The translations under genes and the position numbers were made by a program. The notes below the pieces were generated by a model. It saw only the letters and a list, made by a program, of their open reading frames with translations. It was not told where the DNA came from and did no database searches. Below, one piece after another: positions 46,789 through 56,819 of a stretch of 64,000 nucleotides of DNA. How positions within the stretch are numbered: the first letter of the stretch is position 1; every line of letters begins with the position of its first letter. This DNA comes from Haematococcus lacustris (Eukaryota; Chlorophyta; Chlorophyceae; Chlamydomonadales; Haematococcaceae): positions 2,526,324 to 2,590,323 of the forward strand of contig JASKMD010000002.1 in the NCBI GenBank assembly GCA_030144725.1. The letters are read 5' to 3'.

Positions 46789-49700
46789 GGGTGTGCCTGG
46801 CAGGAAGATGGTGCTAACCTGCCAGGGGATGACCCTGTGCCTATGTTTGAAGCCAACTCAATGTGTAAGAGAATGGCTATGGCTATGGGTGCACCGCCGC
46901 GTGCTGCTGAGGTACAGCCTGGAAGGCTGCAGCTACCTTTTCTGTTTGAGGGCCGGCTAGGTAACAAGCCGTGCAGAGTCATGCTTGACACAGGTGCCAG
47001 TTGCACCATAATCAGCAAGGAGTGGCTGGAAAGACATGAAGGCGATGTTAACCCTGCTGCACTACAAAGGAAGATCATGATGGAACCTCTGAGAGTGCTG
47101 ACCGCAACCAATCAGCCTGTGGTGATCACTGAACGTCGTTGTGGCCTGCTGGAGGTGCAAAAAAGCAAGACGAATTGCAATGCAGTGGTCATGCCAGGAA
47201 TGCTCAATGGTGTCGACCTGATCCTCGGTGTCGATTGGATGCACGAGCACGATGCAGTGCTTAAGGTGAAGCACGGGGTGTGCACGCTGTTTGAGGCACT
47301 GGGAGAGTCGGGGAAGCCTGTAAACTTGTTCGCACTGCAACCAAAGCATCTGCCTGGGTTTGCGGCTGTTGCTGCTATGAAGGAGCAGTGGGAAAGCGCA
47401 ACCAAAATTAAGCTGCTCAGTCCGGGCCAGGCCGTGCGACAACTGCGGAAAGGCTGCAGTAGCTGGCTGATGCTAGTGAAACCTGGCGATGCTGGCGACC
47501 AGGAGGACTGGCACCAGGGCAGCTCAGCAGCTGCAGTGGCTGGATGCAGTGAGCAGAGCACGAAGACTGAGCAGGACCCCTGGCTAGTGCCACAAGCAGT
47601 GCTAGATGGGTTGCTATCTGAGTATGCTGATGTGTTTGGGGACATGCCACCGGGGTTGCCCCCGAACAGGCCAGTGGGGCACACAATCAGGACACCACCC
47701 GGGGCTGAAGCTCCCTACAAACGTATGTACAAGCTAAGCCCTAGAGAGGAGGCTGAGGTGAAGAAGCAGGTGGCTGAGCTGCTGGCCAAAGGGTTGATTG
47801 AGCCAAGCAGCAGCCCATACGGGGCACCAATCCTGTTTGTGCAAAAGAAAGATGGGAGCCTGAGGATGTGCATTGATTACCGTGCTCTCAACAAGTTAAC
47901 AGTGAGGGACAGGTACCCCCTTCCCAGGATTGACGACCTGTTTGACAAACTGGCTGGCAAGAGGGTGTTCAGCTCCCTAGACCTGCAGTCTGGGTACCAT
48001 CAGATCAGGATCACTGAGGAGGATGTGCCTAAGACGGCATTCTTGACGCCAATGGGCCAGTTCCAGTTCAAGGTGCTCTGTTTCGGGCTGACCAACGCCC
48101 CTGCTACGTTCCAACGGATGATGAATAACGTATTCAAGCCTTTGATCAATGAGTGTGTGTTGGTGTACATTGATGACATTCTGGTGATGAGCAACACCCC
48201 TGAGGAGCATGTGCAGCACCTGAGGCAAGTCCTGCAGCTCATGCAAGAAAACAAGTTCTACGCCAAACTGGCAAAGTGCGAGTTCAACAAGACGCAGCTG
48301 GCGTTCTTGGGCCACATCGTGGGCAGCAATGGCATTGCTGTCGACCCTACGAAAGTGCAAGTCGTAAAAGAATGGCCGACGCCGCGCAACTTAAAAGACC
48401 TGCAGGCTTTCCTGGGGCTAGCAAACTACGTCAGGCGGTTCATACCCAACTTCAGCTCTCTGGCTGCGCCGTTGACGAATCTGACCAGCAAGCAAGTGGC
48501 TGCTGCGTATGACTGGGAACACTTTGGGGGGGCTGAGCTAGAAGCTTTTAATGCCCTGAAAGAGGCGCTCTGCTCTGCTCCTGTGCTGGCTCTGCCTGAC
48601 TTCAGCAAGCCTTTTGTAGTGTGCACCGATGCGTCGCTGGTAGGCACCGGTGGGGTGCTGATGCAAGATGGCAGACCAATTGCTTACACAAGTAAAAAGA
48701 TGTCCCCAGCTGAGACGCGCTATGCCACTGGAGAGCAAGAGCTGCTGGGTATCATCAGAGCAGTCAGAGAGTGGAGGTGTTATTTGGATGGAGCGGTTGA
48801 TGTTACAATCCTGACTGATCACAATCCCCTCATCTACCTGCAAACACAGCCCAATCTGTCGAGGCGGCAGGTCAGATGGATGGAGGAGCTATCACGCTAC
48901 AAGTATGAAATCAAGTACATACCCGGTGCAACTAATGTGGCTGACCCTATCAGCCGTAACCCCGCTCTGGCCAATGAGGTGGCGCTAACAAGCTCATCAT
49001 CACCACAAAATGCTGACTCTGAAGACGCCATGACTGTGATCATGACGCTAAGCTCCCGGGCTGAAAGGCCAGTCTACGCCATAACTACACGCCGCACTGC
49101 TGCCCGGCTGCGAGAAAATGCTGAGCTGGGGCAGGTGGCTGCCCGGGAGGCTGCCCAAAGAGCAAACCAGCTGGTCCCACCAGAAGATTTGGCTGCTGCC
49201 CATACGCCTGGCCAGGCAAGAATGACAAGTGCACAACAAAAGAAGGCGCAGCCAGGTGGGGGGGAGTCCCTGCGGCAGCAACAACAAACAACAGAGTCAC
49301 AAAACAAATCAAACAAACAAGGTGATGACGAGCAGTCCACAACTGAGTCGGGTCCCTTAACCCTAATGCAGGCAATCAAACAAGCCTATGCGGCTGACAC
49401 ACGCTTTGCTGATGAGGCCTTCACATCGCAGCTGTACCAGCATGAGGGGCTGTGGCTGACTGAGTGGGGCAGAGTGGTGGTTCCTGATGACGCTGCGCTG
49501 CGGAAGAATGTGATATACACCATGCATAACACCAGATCCGCTGGTCACCTGGGTATGACGAAGACCCTTGAGCAGGTGACGCGCTGGTTTACATGGCCTG
49601 GTGTGTCAGAAAATGTGAAGAGCTATGTGCGCAGCTGCCACTCGTGCCAAGTGAACAAGTCAAGTGCCAAGAAGCCTGCTGGCCTGCTGCAGCCGCTGCC

Positions 49701-50895
49701 CATACCTGAGAGACCGTGGGACAGCGTGTCAATGGACCTCATAGTGAAGCTACCTGCAAGTGGGCCCAACAAATATGACTCAATATTAGTGTTTGTGGAC
49801 AGACTAACAAAGATGGTACACCTGGTCAAGACCTGGGAGAGCATGACTGCCACACAATATGCAAAGCTGTTCCTTGAGCATGTGTTCCGGCTGCATGGGA
49901 TGCCAAGGAGTGTGGTCAGTGACAGAGGGCCCCAGTTCCACAACAAATTCTGGGCTGAGGTTACCAAGCTGCTCCAGGTCCAGGTGAACCTATCCAGCGC
50001 CTACCACCCTGAAACAGACGGCCAAACAGAGCGTGTTAACCGGGTGATCGAAGAAATGCTAAGGCACTTCATCAGGCCTGACCAGCGGGACTGGGCGGAG
50101 TACTTACCTCTGGTGGAGTTCGCCATCAACAATGCCTGGCAGGAGTCGGTCCGCAGCACGCCCTTCTACCTGAATTACGGCTATCATCCGCGGCTGGCTG
50201 AGCTGCTCGACCTGCCGCAGAAGGTGCCGCAGGCGCATGATTTTGTGAAGGGCATGAAGACAGCGGTTGAGCAAGCGAGGCAGTGCCTAGCGCGGGCGCA
50301 GAAGCGCATGAAGTCATATCAGGATAACAAACGGCGTGAAGTACTTTACCTGCCTGGTGACATGGTGCTGCTGAGCACACAGAACATGAGGGGTAAGGCT
50401 AACCAGCCTGGCGTCCGTAAGCTAAAGCCTCGTTACGTGGGCCCATTCAGTGTGCAGTACATGGTGGGCAAGGCAGCGGTGAAGCTGTGGCTGCCAGATG
50501 AGTGGTCTCGACTCCACAACGTGTTCCATGTGTCCTTGGTGAAGCCCTATCGCACGGATGCTTCAGGAGCAGTGCCTGGGCTGGCTGGACCACCTCCTGT
50601 GCAGTGGCTGGATGGAGAGCCCCAATACACAGTGGAGAAGGTGGTGGGCCACAGGCTGGAGCCCAGCAAAGGCAAGCGCAAGGGCAAGTGCAAGAAGAGA
50701 AGGCTTGAGTTCCTGGTCAAGTGGCAAGGGCATGGTGACGAGCATAACACATGGGAGTTGAGCACTCAGTTGGTGGGCTGCCAAGAGCTGTTGGCCAGGT
50801 ACCTGACAGAGCACAACCTGAGTGCCGAGGCTGAGGAGGCGGCGGATGGCGAGGCTGAAGCTAAGGATGATGTTGAAGCTGAGGCCAAGGCCTGA
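46789..50895 (+). CDS. Pol polyprotein: protease, RT, RNase H, integrase, chromodomain
   Basis: Open from just after the gag stop, in the same frame; the first ATG is 46843. Aspartic protease DTGAS at 46987. RT with YPLPRIDD, LDLQSGYHQI and the catalytic YIDD at 48166-48177. RNase H with TDAS and TDHNPLIYL. Integrase with an HHCC zinc finger (HNTRSAGHLG, CHSCQVNK) and DD35E residues in SMDLIV (about 49730), SDRGPQF (about 49918) and QTERVNRVIEE (about 50030). The C-terminal chromodomain (YTVEKVVGHRL, FLVKWQGHGDEHNTWEL) is the mark of chromoviruses and probably directs integration by binding histone marks. No internal stop or frameshift is seen, so it looks functional. Confidence 0.95.
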   Translation, partial: GCAWQEDGANLPGDDPVPMFEANSMCKRMAMAMGAPPRAAEVQPGRLQLPFLFEGRLGNKPCRVMLDTGASCTIISKEWLERHEGDVNPAALQRKIMMEPLRVLTATNQPVVITERRCGLLEVQKSKTNCNAVVMPGMLNGVDLILGVDWMHEHDAVLKVKHGVCTLFEALGESGKPVNLFALQPKHLPGFAAVAAMKEQWESATKIKLLSPGQAVRQLRKGCSSWLMLVKPGDAGDQEDWHQGSSAAAVAGCSEQSTKTEQDPWLVPQAVLDGLLSEYADVFGDMPPGLPPNRPVGHTIRTPPGAEAPYKRMYKLSPREEAEVKKQVAELLAKGLIEPSSSPYGAPILFVQKKDGSLRMCIDYRALNKLTVRDRYPLPRIDDLFDKLAGKRVFSSLDLQSGYHQIRITEEDVPKTAFLTPMGQFQFKVLCFGLTNAPATFQRMMNNVFKPLINECVLVYIDDILVMSNTPEEHVQHLRQVLQLMQENKFYAKLAKCEFNKTQLAFLGHIVGSNGIAVDPTKVQVVKEWPTPRNLKDLQAFLGLANYVRRFIPNFSSLAAPLTNLTSKQVAAAYDWEHFGGAELEAFNALKEALCSAPVLALPDFSKPFVVCTDASLVGTGGVLMQDGRPIAYTSKKMSPAETRYATGEQELLGIIRAVREWRCYLDGAVDVTILTDHNPLIYLQTQPNLSRRQVRWMEELSRYKYEIKYIPGATNVADPISRNPALANEVALTSSSSPQNADSEDAMTVIMTLSSRAERPVYAITTRRTAARLRENAELGQVAAREAAQRANQLVPPEDLAAAHTPGQARMTSAQQKKAQPGGGESLRQQQQTTESQNKSNKQGDDEQSTTESGPLTLMQAIKQAYAADTRFADEAFTSQLYQHEGLWLTEWGRVVVPDDAALRKNVIYTMHNTRSAGHLGMTKTLEQVTRWFTWPGVSENVKSYVRSCHSCQVNKSSAKKPAGLLQPLPIPERPWDSVSMDLIVKLPASGPNKYDSILVFVDRLTKMVHLVKTWESMTATQYAKLFLEHVFRLHGMPRSVVSDRGPQFHNKFWAEVTKLLQVQVNLSSAYHPETDGQTERVNRVIEEMLRHFIRPDQRDWAEYLPLVEFAINNAWQESVRSTPFYLNYGYHPRLAELLDLPQKVPQAHDFVKGMKTAVEQARQCLARAQKRMKSYQDNKRREVLYLPGDMVLLSTQNMRGKANQPGVRKLKPRYVGPFSVQYMVGKAAVKLWLPDEWSRLHNVFHVSLVKPYRTDASGAVPGLAGPPPVQWLDGEPQYTVEKVVGHRLEPSKGKRKGKCKKRRLEFLVKWQGHGDEHNTWELSTQLVGCQELLARYLTEHNLSAEAEEAADGEAEAKDDVEAEAKA

Positions 50896-51007
50896 TGGTA
50901 GTGGCATGGTTGGAACTCAGACACCTAGCGCTAGTGTGGGCGCGAGTGACGGCACAATGTGCCCGAGCGGGGCGACACCACGGTGGTCAGCTGAGTACAG
51001 CTGAGCC

Positions 51008-51020
51008 AGGTGGGGGGGAA
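51008..51020 (+). other. Polypurine tract of the retrotransposon
   Basis: A purine-rich run (AGG, one T, then seven G's and AA) ends immediately before the 3' LTR, the usual primer site for plus-strand synthesis. Confidence 0.75.
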
Positions 51021-51192
51021 TGTTACGTGACCATGTAAGGCTAAGCTAATGCCGGTTGAGAGATCTGGATCTCCCCTGTGAGAAGTGTGATGTGGTGAGG
51101 TGATCTGAGGCCGGGTTCGATTCCCGGGCAGACTTCCTGACAACGCCCAGTCTGTCACGGAGAACTCAGTCACCGCCACTCATCACGCAACA
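51021..51192 (+). repeat. 3' LTR, 172 bp
   Basis: Identical to the 5' LTR except for one base (G at 51040 for A at 45015). The T-arm-like stem-loop is at 51111-51127. Confidence 0.95.
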
Positions 51193-51197
51193 GCACC

Positions 51198-51745
51198 TGT
51201 TGGCTAGGTTATCCTTGTAAGCTGGCAGCACAAATGTACGACAGGCATAGGCCGAGTCTGCAAGGATAGACATAGGCATTGTTGTACCTTGCACTGGCAT
51301 CCTGGCAGACCACAAGAACTGACCCACAACACCCACGTTCACCGGCACTGAGCTCTCGAGTCCTGATGTGGGGCTCGAGCTGACGCGTGAGCCAGTCGAA
51401 TGTGCCTCGCCCCATCCTGAACAGCCGGACGTACTGATTGTCATCGACGAGACGCTGGCCGTTGGAGTCATCTGCCAAGATGTAAAATGGCAAGGACCGG
51501 GGCCTGACAGTCCAACGCCTTCTGCGATTTACGAGCAGGTGATGCGACGATAGTGAGGTACTGACAACATGTTGAACATGTGGCTGCGGCACTGGTGGGC
51601 GCCCTTGCGCAAGCACAACCATGACCATAAGGGCTTCGAACTCTCGTCGTCGTCGGTCATCATCAGCAATCTCATCTTCGCGAAGACGCTCCCACTCCTC
51701 CTCCTCTAGCGCATTAGCTTCTGGGTCCCTATCCAGCCTTATCCA
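51198..51745 (-). pseudogene. PIF/Harbinger transposase remnant
   Basis: On minus, the frame reads LEEEEWERLREDEIADDDRR, then VRLFRMGRGTFDWLTRQLEP (about 51380-51440), the N-terminal helical region of DDE_Tnp_4-type transposases. In another frame ILADSAYACRTFVLPAYKDN (about 51205-51265) matches the region of the second catalytic Asp, so a frameshift lies near 51340 and part of the catalytic core is lost. The frame runs into the GCACC target duplication and continues on the far side of the retrotransposon (44995-44880). It is inactive. Confidence 0.7.
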
Positions 51746-51915
51746 GCCTTACACCTGTAGCCGCCCGTCAGCGAAGCCAGCCAGCTAAAGCGCGACAGTT
51801 AACCAGATAACCGCCAACGACATCGAATATCGAAAAACGAATCGAGTGCGAACCGGGCCCTTGCGAGATGCATGCGCGCACGTGATACATGTGCACAACT
51901 CCACTGTGACTTGCA

Positions 51916-53469
51916 GGCCCGGTTCGCACTCGATTCGTTTTTCGATATGCGATGTCGTTGGCGGTTATCTGGTTAACTGTCGCGCTTTAGCTGGCTGGCT
52001 TCGCTGACGGGCGGCTAGAGGTGTAAGGCTGGATAAGGCTGGATAGGGACGCAGAAGTTGATGCGCTAGAGGAGGGGCATGTCTTTCAGGCTGCGTCCGA
52101 GCCTGCTGGGTCTGCACCATCTGAAGCAACGGGGCCGGCTGTGGCTGCGTCTGCACAGCCCACTGCGCCAGGGGATGCGAGACATGCACAGCTGGCATTG
52201 CAGAGGCCTGCTGCGTCCGAGCCTGCTGAGCCTGCAACATCTGAATAAACTGGGCCGGCTGCTAGCATAGTGCTAGCATCGGCGAAGCCATTGGCGAAGT
52301 TGTCTGCGGGGCGTGAGCTTGCGCCTGTGCTTGAGCCTTAGGGTGCGGTTCCTCCGCTTAATATTAACTTAATAGCTTAATTAAATTAAGGCCGGTCGTA
52401 TTAAGTTCCTTAAGTGTATTAAGTGGCTTCTTTTTGACCCACACTGCTATGAGTGCAGCTGTGCGACCCCAGCGCACGGGTCGCAACCGTAATCGCCTCA
52501 CATTGGCACTTTCAGCCGGCAGGCACGCGGGCAGGCAGCAACATATGCCAACAAGCCGTAGTGGCTCCGAAACAGCTGTATTATAGCAAAACGGCTATGA
52601 CTGGGTCGCTGGGGCCCGGCCCCGCAGTGGACCGCGACCAAGTTGCACAAAGACGCGATTTGGTTGGTGTTGCATCTGCGTACCCAGCAAAGGCCAATGG
52701 TGTGGTTCTTAAGCACAAACGATGCGAGTTGAGCAAAGTTGCTCTCTAGTAGTGCACAAATGGTAATACCGCGAGCAAACACTAAACGAATGTGTGCTTG
52801 TGCGTGTAATGAGGAATAGCTATCGCGTACCCAGTAAAGGGGTCGATGCACTTTTTAGGCAGGACCACGCCGTGCGCCCGCAGTGGGGCTACATCAAGCA
52901 AGGGGTAGAGCCACGAAGGGTAGAGCGAGAGGGTTAGAAAAAGAGAGTTACCAGCGCCTAATATTAAGTGGTAGTAAGCCACCTAATACTTAATATGACG
53001 CTTAATTAAACTTAATTAAGTAACCGCTCCCTATTGAGCCTGTGCTCTAGCCCGTATTAAGAGTTGTAGCTGGGCGTGCATCTGACCCAGAAGCATCGGG
53101 TTGACCTGCTGCATTTGTCGCCACTGCTCGGCTACCCTGCTCGAAAGATTCCATCACCTGAAACCTGATTCAACTGACCCGTCATTCTTCATCATTCTAG
53201 CCCCGGTTCAAACGCGGCGAAAAGGAGGCTAGAATGATGAAGCGTGACGGGCGGGTACTGTCGTTAAAGTGCAGGAACCGACGAAACCGACCGCCCCTCG
53301 CTGTCTCCTTTTGGGCTGCTGAGCAGCTCCCCTGGCTGCTGTCAATGCTGGAAATAGTCGTGCTGGGTCACAACGAACAGCTACGCAGCCAGTGGCTCGG
53401 AACGGGAAAAAGTGCGTCGGTTGGCTGACAATAATTCAAATCGAAAAATTTGCGAGTGCGAACCGGGCC
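51916..53469. mobile_element. PIF/Harbinger-like transposon, right copy, internally deleted
   Basis: Ends are GGCCCGGTTCGCACTCG at 51916 and its complement finishing at 53469, with GCA on both sides (51913-51915, 53470-53472). It keeps about 160 bases of the transposase 5' end (as far as the ALEEG codons), then jumps to the Gln-rich segment (minus strand) and the 3' region also present in the left copy. It is therefore a deletion derivative. A 695-bp hAT-type element interrupts it. Confidence 0.8.
52339..53033. mobile_element. Non-autonomous hAT-type element (MITE-like)
   Basis: 695 bases with short inverted ends TAGGG(T/A)GCGGTT and a perfect 8-bp target duplication TTGAGCCT (52331-52338, 53034-53041). 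The uninterrupted site is seen in the left Harbinger copy near 44530. TAGGG-type ends and 8-bp duplications are typical of hAT elements. Subterminal TTAATTAA-rich palindromes are present; no transposase. Confidence 0.85.
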
Positions 53470-53620
53470 GCAGTGAGCCACTCCATTCCGAGTTTAACAA
53501 CACAACCGCAACACCCGTACACATGTTCTTCTACACCTTTACCCGCACTACCGATGCTCCGCGCTACCTATGCTTTGCACTGTTGCAGCCATCCAATCCC
53601 GATGCCCGGGTATAGACGCC

Positions 53621-56600
53621 TTAGCCGTTGATCACGGTGCCGCCGTTGGGGTGCAACACCTGACCTGCGGCCGCCAGGCCAGGCAGTGCAGCCGTGCATG
53701 CCCTCTCACACCTCGCCTACCATTGACGCCTGTCACCTTCCCACCATCCACCAGCATCTCACACTGCCATGGTGGTGAACCAGGCAAGCAGGTGGGGTGC
53801 CAAGGTGGGGGCACAGCTGCACAGCACGAAGTCCAGCACACGCCACCCCTCTCTCTTGTCCCCCACCTACCTGATGCCAGCGCCTATGACAGATGCCTAG
53901 CCCTGCCCCTGCCCAAAACTATGTGCCCTTCCTCCCCTCCCCCCCTTCACACACACAGGCACATGCTGCTGCTGCTGCTGCTGCTGCTGTTACTGTTGAT
54001 GGCTTACACCGTGTCAGCTGACAGCCGTGAGGCTGCTTGCATGGCAGCTGGCTGCACGTATGCTTGCATGGCGGCTGGCTGCAGCTTACCGGTGAGGTAG
54101 CTGCCCAGGGTGTTGCTGGCCAGCAGCACATAGGCCGTGGCCACCTCACTGGGCTGACCCGCACGACCTAGGGGTGTGGCCTTGCCAAAGGATTTGACCA
54201 TGTCCTACAGCCACCACAGGGAGGGCGGGGGGAGGGGGTGGAGGGCGGGAGGAGGGAAGGGGTGGAGGGGCGGTGGTGGAGGGGCAACACAGTGTTGAGA
54301 GCGGCGCAGCGCCCCTGACCCCTGCCCCAGTCCCTGCTGCCCCTGACGTCATCTTGCCACCAGCCCTGCCTACCGCTGTCGCCCTGGCCCCCTCACTCCC
54401 CCTCACCCCTGCCCCTCTCTCCCCCATGCCCCCTGACCTCAGGCATGGTGGCAGGGATGAGGGGGGTCCAGATGGGCCCAGGTGCCACCGCGTTCACTCG
54501 AATACCTGCAGCCCACAACCCCCTCACTCCTCACCCCTTACCCCTCACCATTCACCATTCACACCCCTCACACCACACCCTCCATCCACACACACCTTCC
54601 CTCACTCCACCCCTTCCAGCTGGACCCCAGCCATGCTAGCGCCTTGCTGCACCAGCACCCAGCCATGCCCCCCCAACCCCCCAGCCAGCCCCACCCCACC
54701 CCACCCTACCACACAGCCAGGGCCAGGCGGTGGGGGTCATGGCCTAGCCCCCTGGGTGCTGGCCCTGGCCCGCTGCTGCCGCCCCGCCTTGCCTTTGCTG
54801 GCCAGCTGGGAGGCGAGCGCCCGTGTGAAGCTGACGATGCCGCCCTGGGTGCCAGTAAGGGCAGGGCAGGGCAGCAGGCGGTGTGAGGGGGAGCAGGGGG
54901 GACAGTCAGGAGGGGTGAGGGGAGCAGTAGACAAGGGGCCGGGAGGGGGAGAGGGCAGTGGGAGTGGATGGCAATCTAGAGGGCGGTCCTGGCTGCGAGT
55001 ACCTTGGTGCTGGAGTAGTCCAGCAGCGTGGGCTGACCCTTGTACGCCGTCACGCTGGTGGTGTTCACGATAGACGCTCCGGACTTGAGGTGCGGCAGCG
55101 CAGCCTGGAGCCGCCAACACCACCAGCACAAGCAGTGATGCAATCAGGGCAGTCTAGCCCCTTTCCACCCCCCCTGCCCCAGCACCCCCGCACCCCTGCC
55201 CACTCCTCCGCAACAGCCCCTCCTTGCCCCCACCCACCCCTTCACCCCTGCTCCTCTCCCCTCCCCCGCCCTCGCTTCTCACCCGCACAATGTAGAACAT
55301 GGCGAACAGGTTGGTGGCAAAGGTGCGGCGCAGCTGCTCCGGCGTGATGTCCAGCAGGCTCTGCTGCACGTGCTGCAGGCAGGCAGGCAGGCAGGCAGGC
55401 AGGAGGGGGAGGGGGCGAGGACAGGGCACGGTGGGCAGGCAGGTTGGGGTGGCTGAGGCAGCACTGCTGGGGCAGGGGGCAGGGGCCTAGGGTTAGGAGG
55501 GCAAGGAGGGGGCTGGGGGGGGGGGGGGCTGGGGGCTGAGGGGTGTGGGTTGGGGCCAGCGGGTGGGGGCTGCCCCCCCTGCACCCCCTGCACCTGCTCA
55601 GCTGCGTTGTTGACGATGACGTCCAGGCCGCCGCACTGCGCCACCACCTGCTCCACTGCCTGGCTGCAGAACTGCGGGCCACAGGGGAGGGGGAGGCAGG
55701 GGGAGGGGGAGGGGGGGGGAGGGGGGGAGGCACACCAGTGTCAGGAGGCAGGTGTGACCAGGTGTGACCAGGTGTGAGCTTAGAAGTGGCTGGTGGGGGG
55801 CAGCAGCCTCAGTCTAGCTGGAGCTCCATCCAGCTGGAGCTCCACTTGTCTGTCAAGCAAGTGTCCACACCTGCCACACAACTGCCACACAAGGATTTTG
55901 CACAATGATCACGACATCAGGGCCCTGACTGCCAGGCTGCTGCGTGACCACTTCAGCTTGCCCCCCCATGCCGCCCCCATGCTGCAGCCAGGCCGCCCTG
56001 TCAGCTGTGCAGCGCTCACTGTACTGCTCACCGCTCACTGTAGGCGCACTGCAGCGACGCAGCTGTGAATGCGCTGCAGGAGCTGCAAGGCGGAGGACAC
56101 GGCCAGTCACCCCAGCCTGTCCACCTGCCTGCCAGCTGCAACGCCCTCCTGCCCGGAAGGCTAGCTCCCCCTGCTGCTACCCCACCCCCCTGCTCATGAC
56201 TGTGATTCCCCCCCTCCCCCTCCCTCTCCCTCCCCCCCCACCTTGCTGCAGCCTATGTCGCCGGGCAGGAGCAGCACCTTTGCGCAGCCCTCCTGCTGGC
56301 ACAGAGCTTGCGTGTCCTGTGCGTCCTGGTGTTCGTCCTTGTACATGATGGCCAGCGCCTTGGCGCCTGCACAGTGCCGCGCAGCAACACAGCGCTGCGG
56401 CCGCCTCAGGCACTGCTCCCGGCCGGCGGCTGAGGGACCGGCGCCGCACCCACCTTCTCGCGCGAAGTGCACCGCCACGGCCCTGCCGATGCCGCTGTCC
56501 CCGCCTGTGATGAGGGCCACCTTGTCGGCAAGCTTCCCGCTGCCCTGCGCGCAGATCACGCCCGCGCGGCCCACGCTCCCCGTGATGTAACCAGCTGCAC

Positions 56601-56819
56601 GGCCTGCCTACCACGCGGTCTTGCTTCCGCGGCCACACGTAGCTGTGGGCTAGCGCCCAACTGCACCTTGTAGGTGTCGCGGATGAACTGGGGTGCGCCC
56701 TTCATCGCGCACTCATGGCCGGGCTGGTTCGGCAGATGCTCGCCCTGCACCACGGTTTTGCTGACGTCCTGCACAACGCAGCGTTGGCTTCTGGTTGCGA
56801 CATGCGGGTCGTGATTCAT
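53621..56819 (-). CDS. Short-chain dehydrogenase/reductase, GSP39 / glucose-ribitol dehydrogenase-like
   Basis: Ten exons (minus): 56819-56667, 56544-56454, 56366-56242, 55671-55594, 55372-55283, 55104-55003, 54844-54793, 54505-54438, 54204-54090 and 53664-53621. They total 918 bases, 305 residues, all in phase. NAD(P)-binding TGGDSGIG (exon 2), NNAAEQ (exon 4), active-site Ser in VNTTSV and the YxxxK motif YSSTK (exon 6, end), substrate-loop APGPIWTPL (exon 8) and the C-terminal GQVLHPNGG. The leader with QPGHE is typical of this SDR subgroup, a soluble oxidoreductase linked to stress in plants and bacteria. The intron after 54793 starts with GC (AAAG|GCAAGG). The start Met is uncertain: an acceptor-like CAG at about 56769 may precede it. 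The last exon is duplicated at 42462-42505. Confidence 0.9.
53812..54089. other. Last intron of the dehydrogenase gene (part), with CTG repeat
   Basis: Contains a (CTG)8 tract at about 53963-53988 and a duplicated GCATGGC(A/G)GCTGGCTGCA motif around 54030-54085. No exon is seen between 53664 and 54090. Confidence 0.6.

Larger units (their letters stand above)
44996..51192 (+). mobile_element. Ty3/Gypsy chromovirus LTR retrotransposon, near intact
   Basis: 6,197 bases with 172-base LTRs that start TG and end CA, flanked by a 5-bp target duplication GCACC (44991-44995 and 51193-51197). It contains gag, pol in protease / RT / RNase H / integrase order with a C-terminal chromodomain, a candidate primer-binding site and a polypurine tract. 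The LTRs differ at one base (45015 A, 51040 G), so the insertion is recent. It sits inside a Harbinger transposase remnant on the opposite strand. Confidence 0.95.
42650..51859 (-). mobile_element. PIF/Harbinger-like transposon, left copy, broken by two later insertions
   Basis: The inverted-repeat end GGCCCGGTTCGCACTCGATT reads leftwards from 51859. Then come a minus-strand transposase remnant (51745-51198, continuing at 44995-44880), a Gln-rich plus-strand segment (44436-44860) and 3' sequence at 42984-42665 that matches the inner end of the copy at 51916-53469. The left terminal repeat is missing: matching stops about 30 bases short of the end. It is interrupted by a foldback element (42982-44450) and an LTR retrotransposon (44996-51192). 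Confidence 0.7.

Noticed and set aside
51166..51471. Minus-strand ORF as a separate gene
   Set aside because: It covers the C-terminal part of the same transposase remnant, out of frame with the N-terminal part, and ends in LTR sequence.
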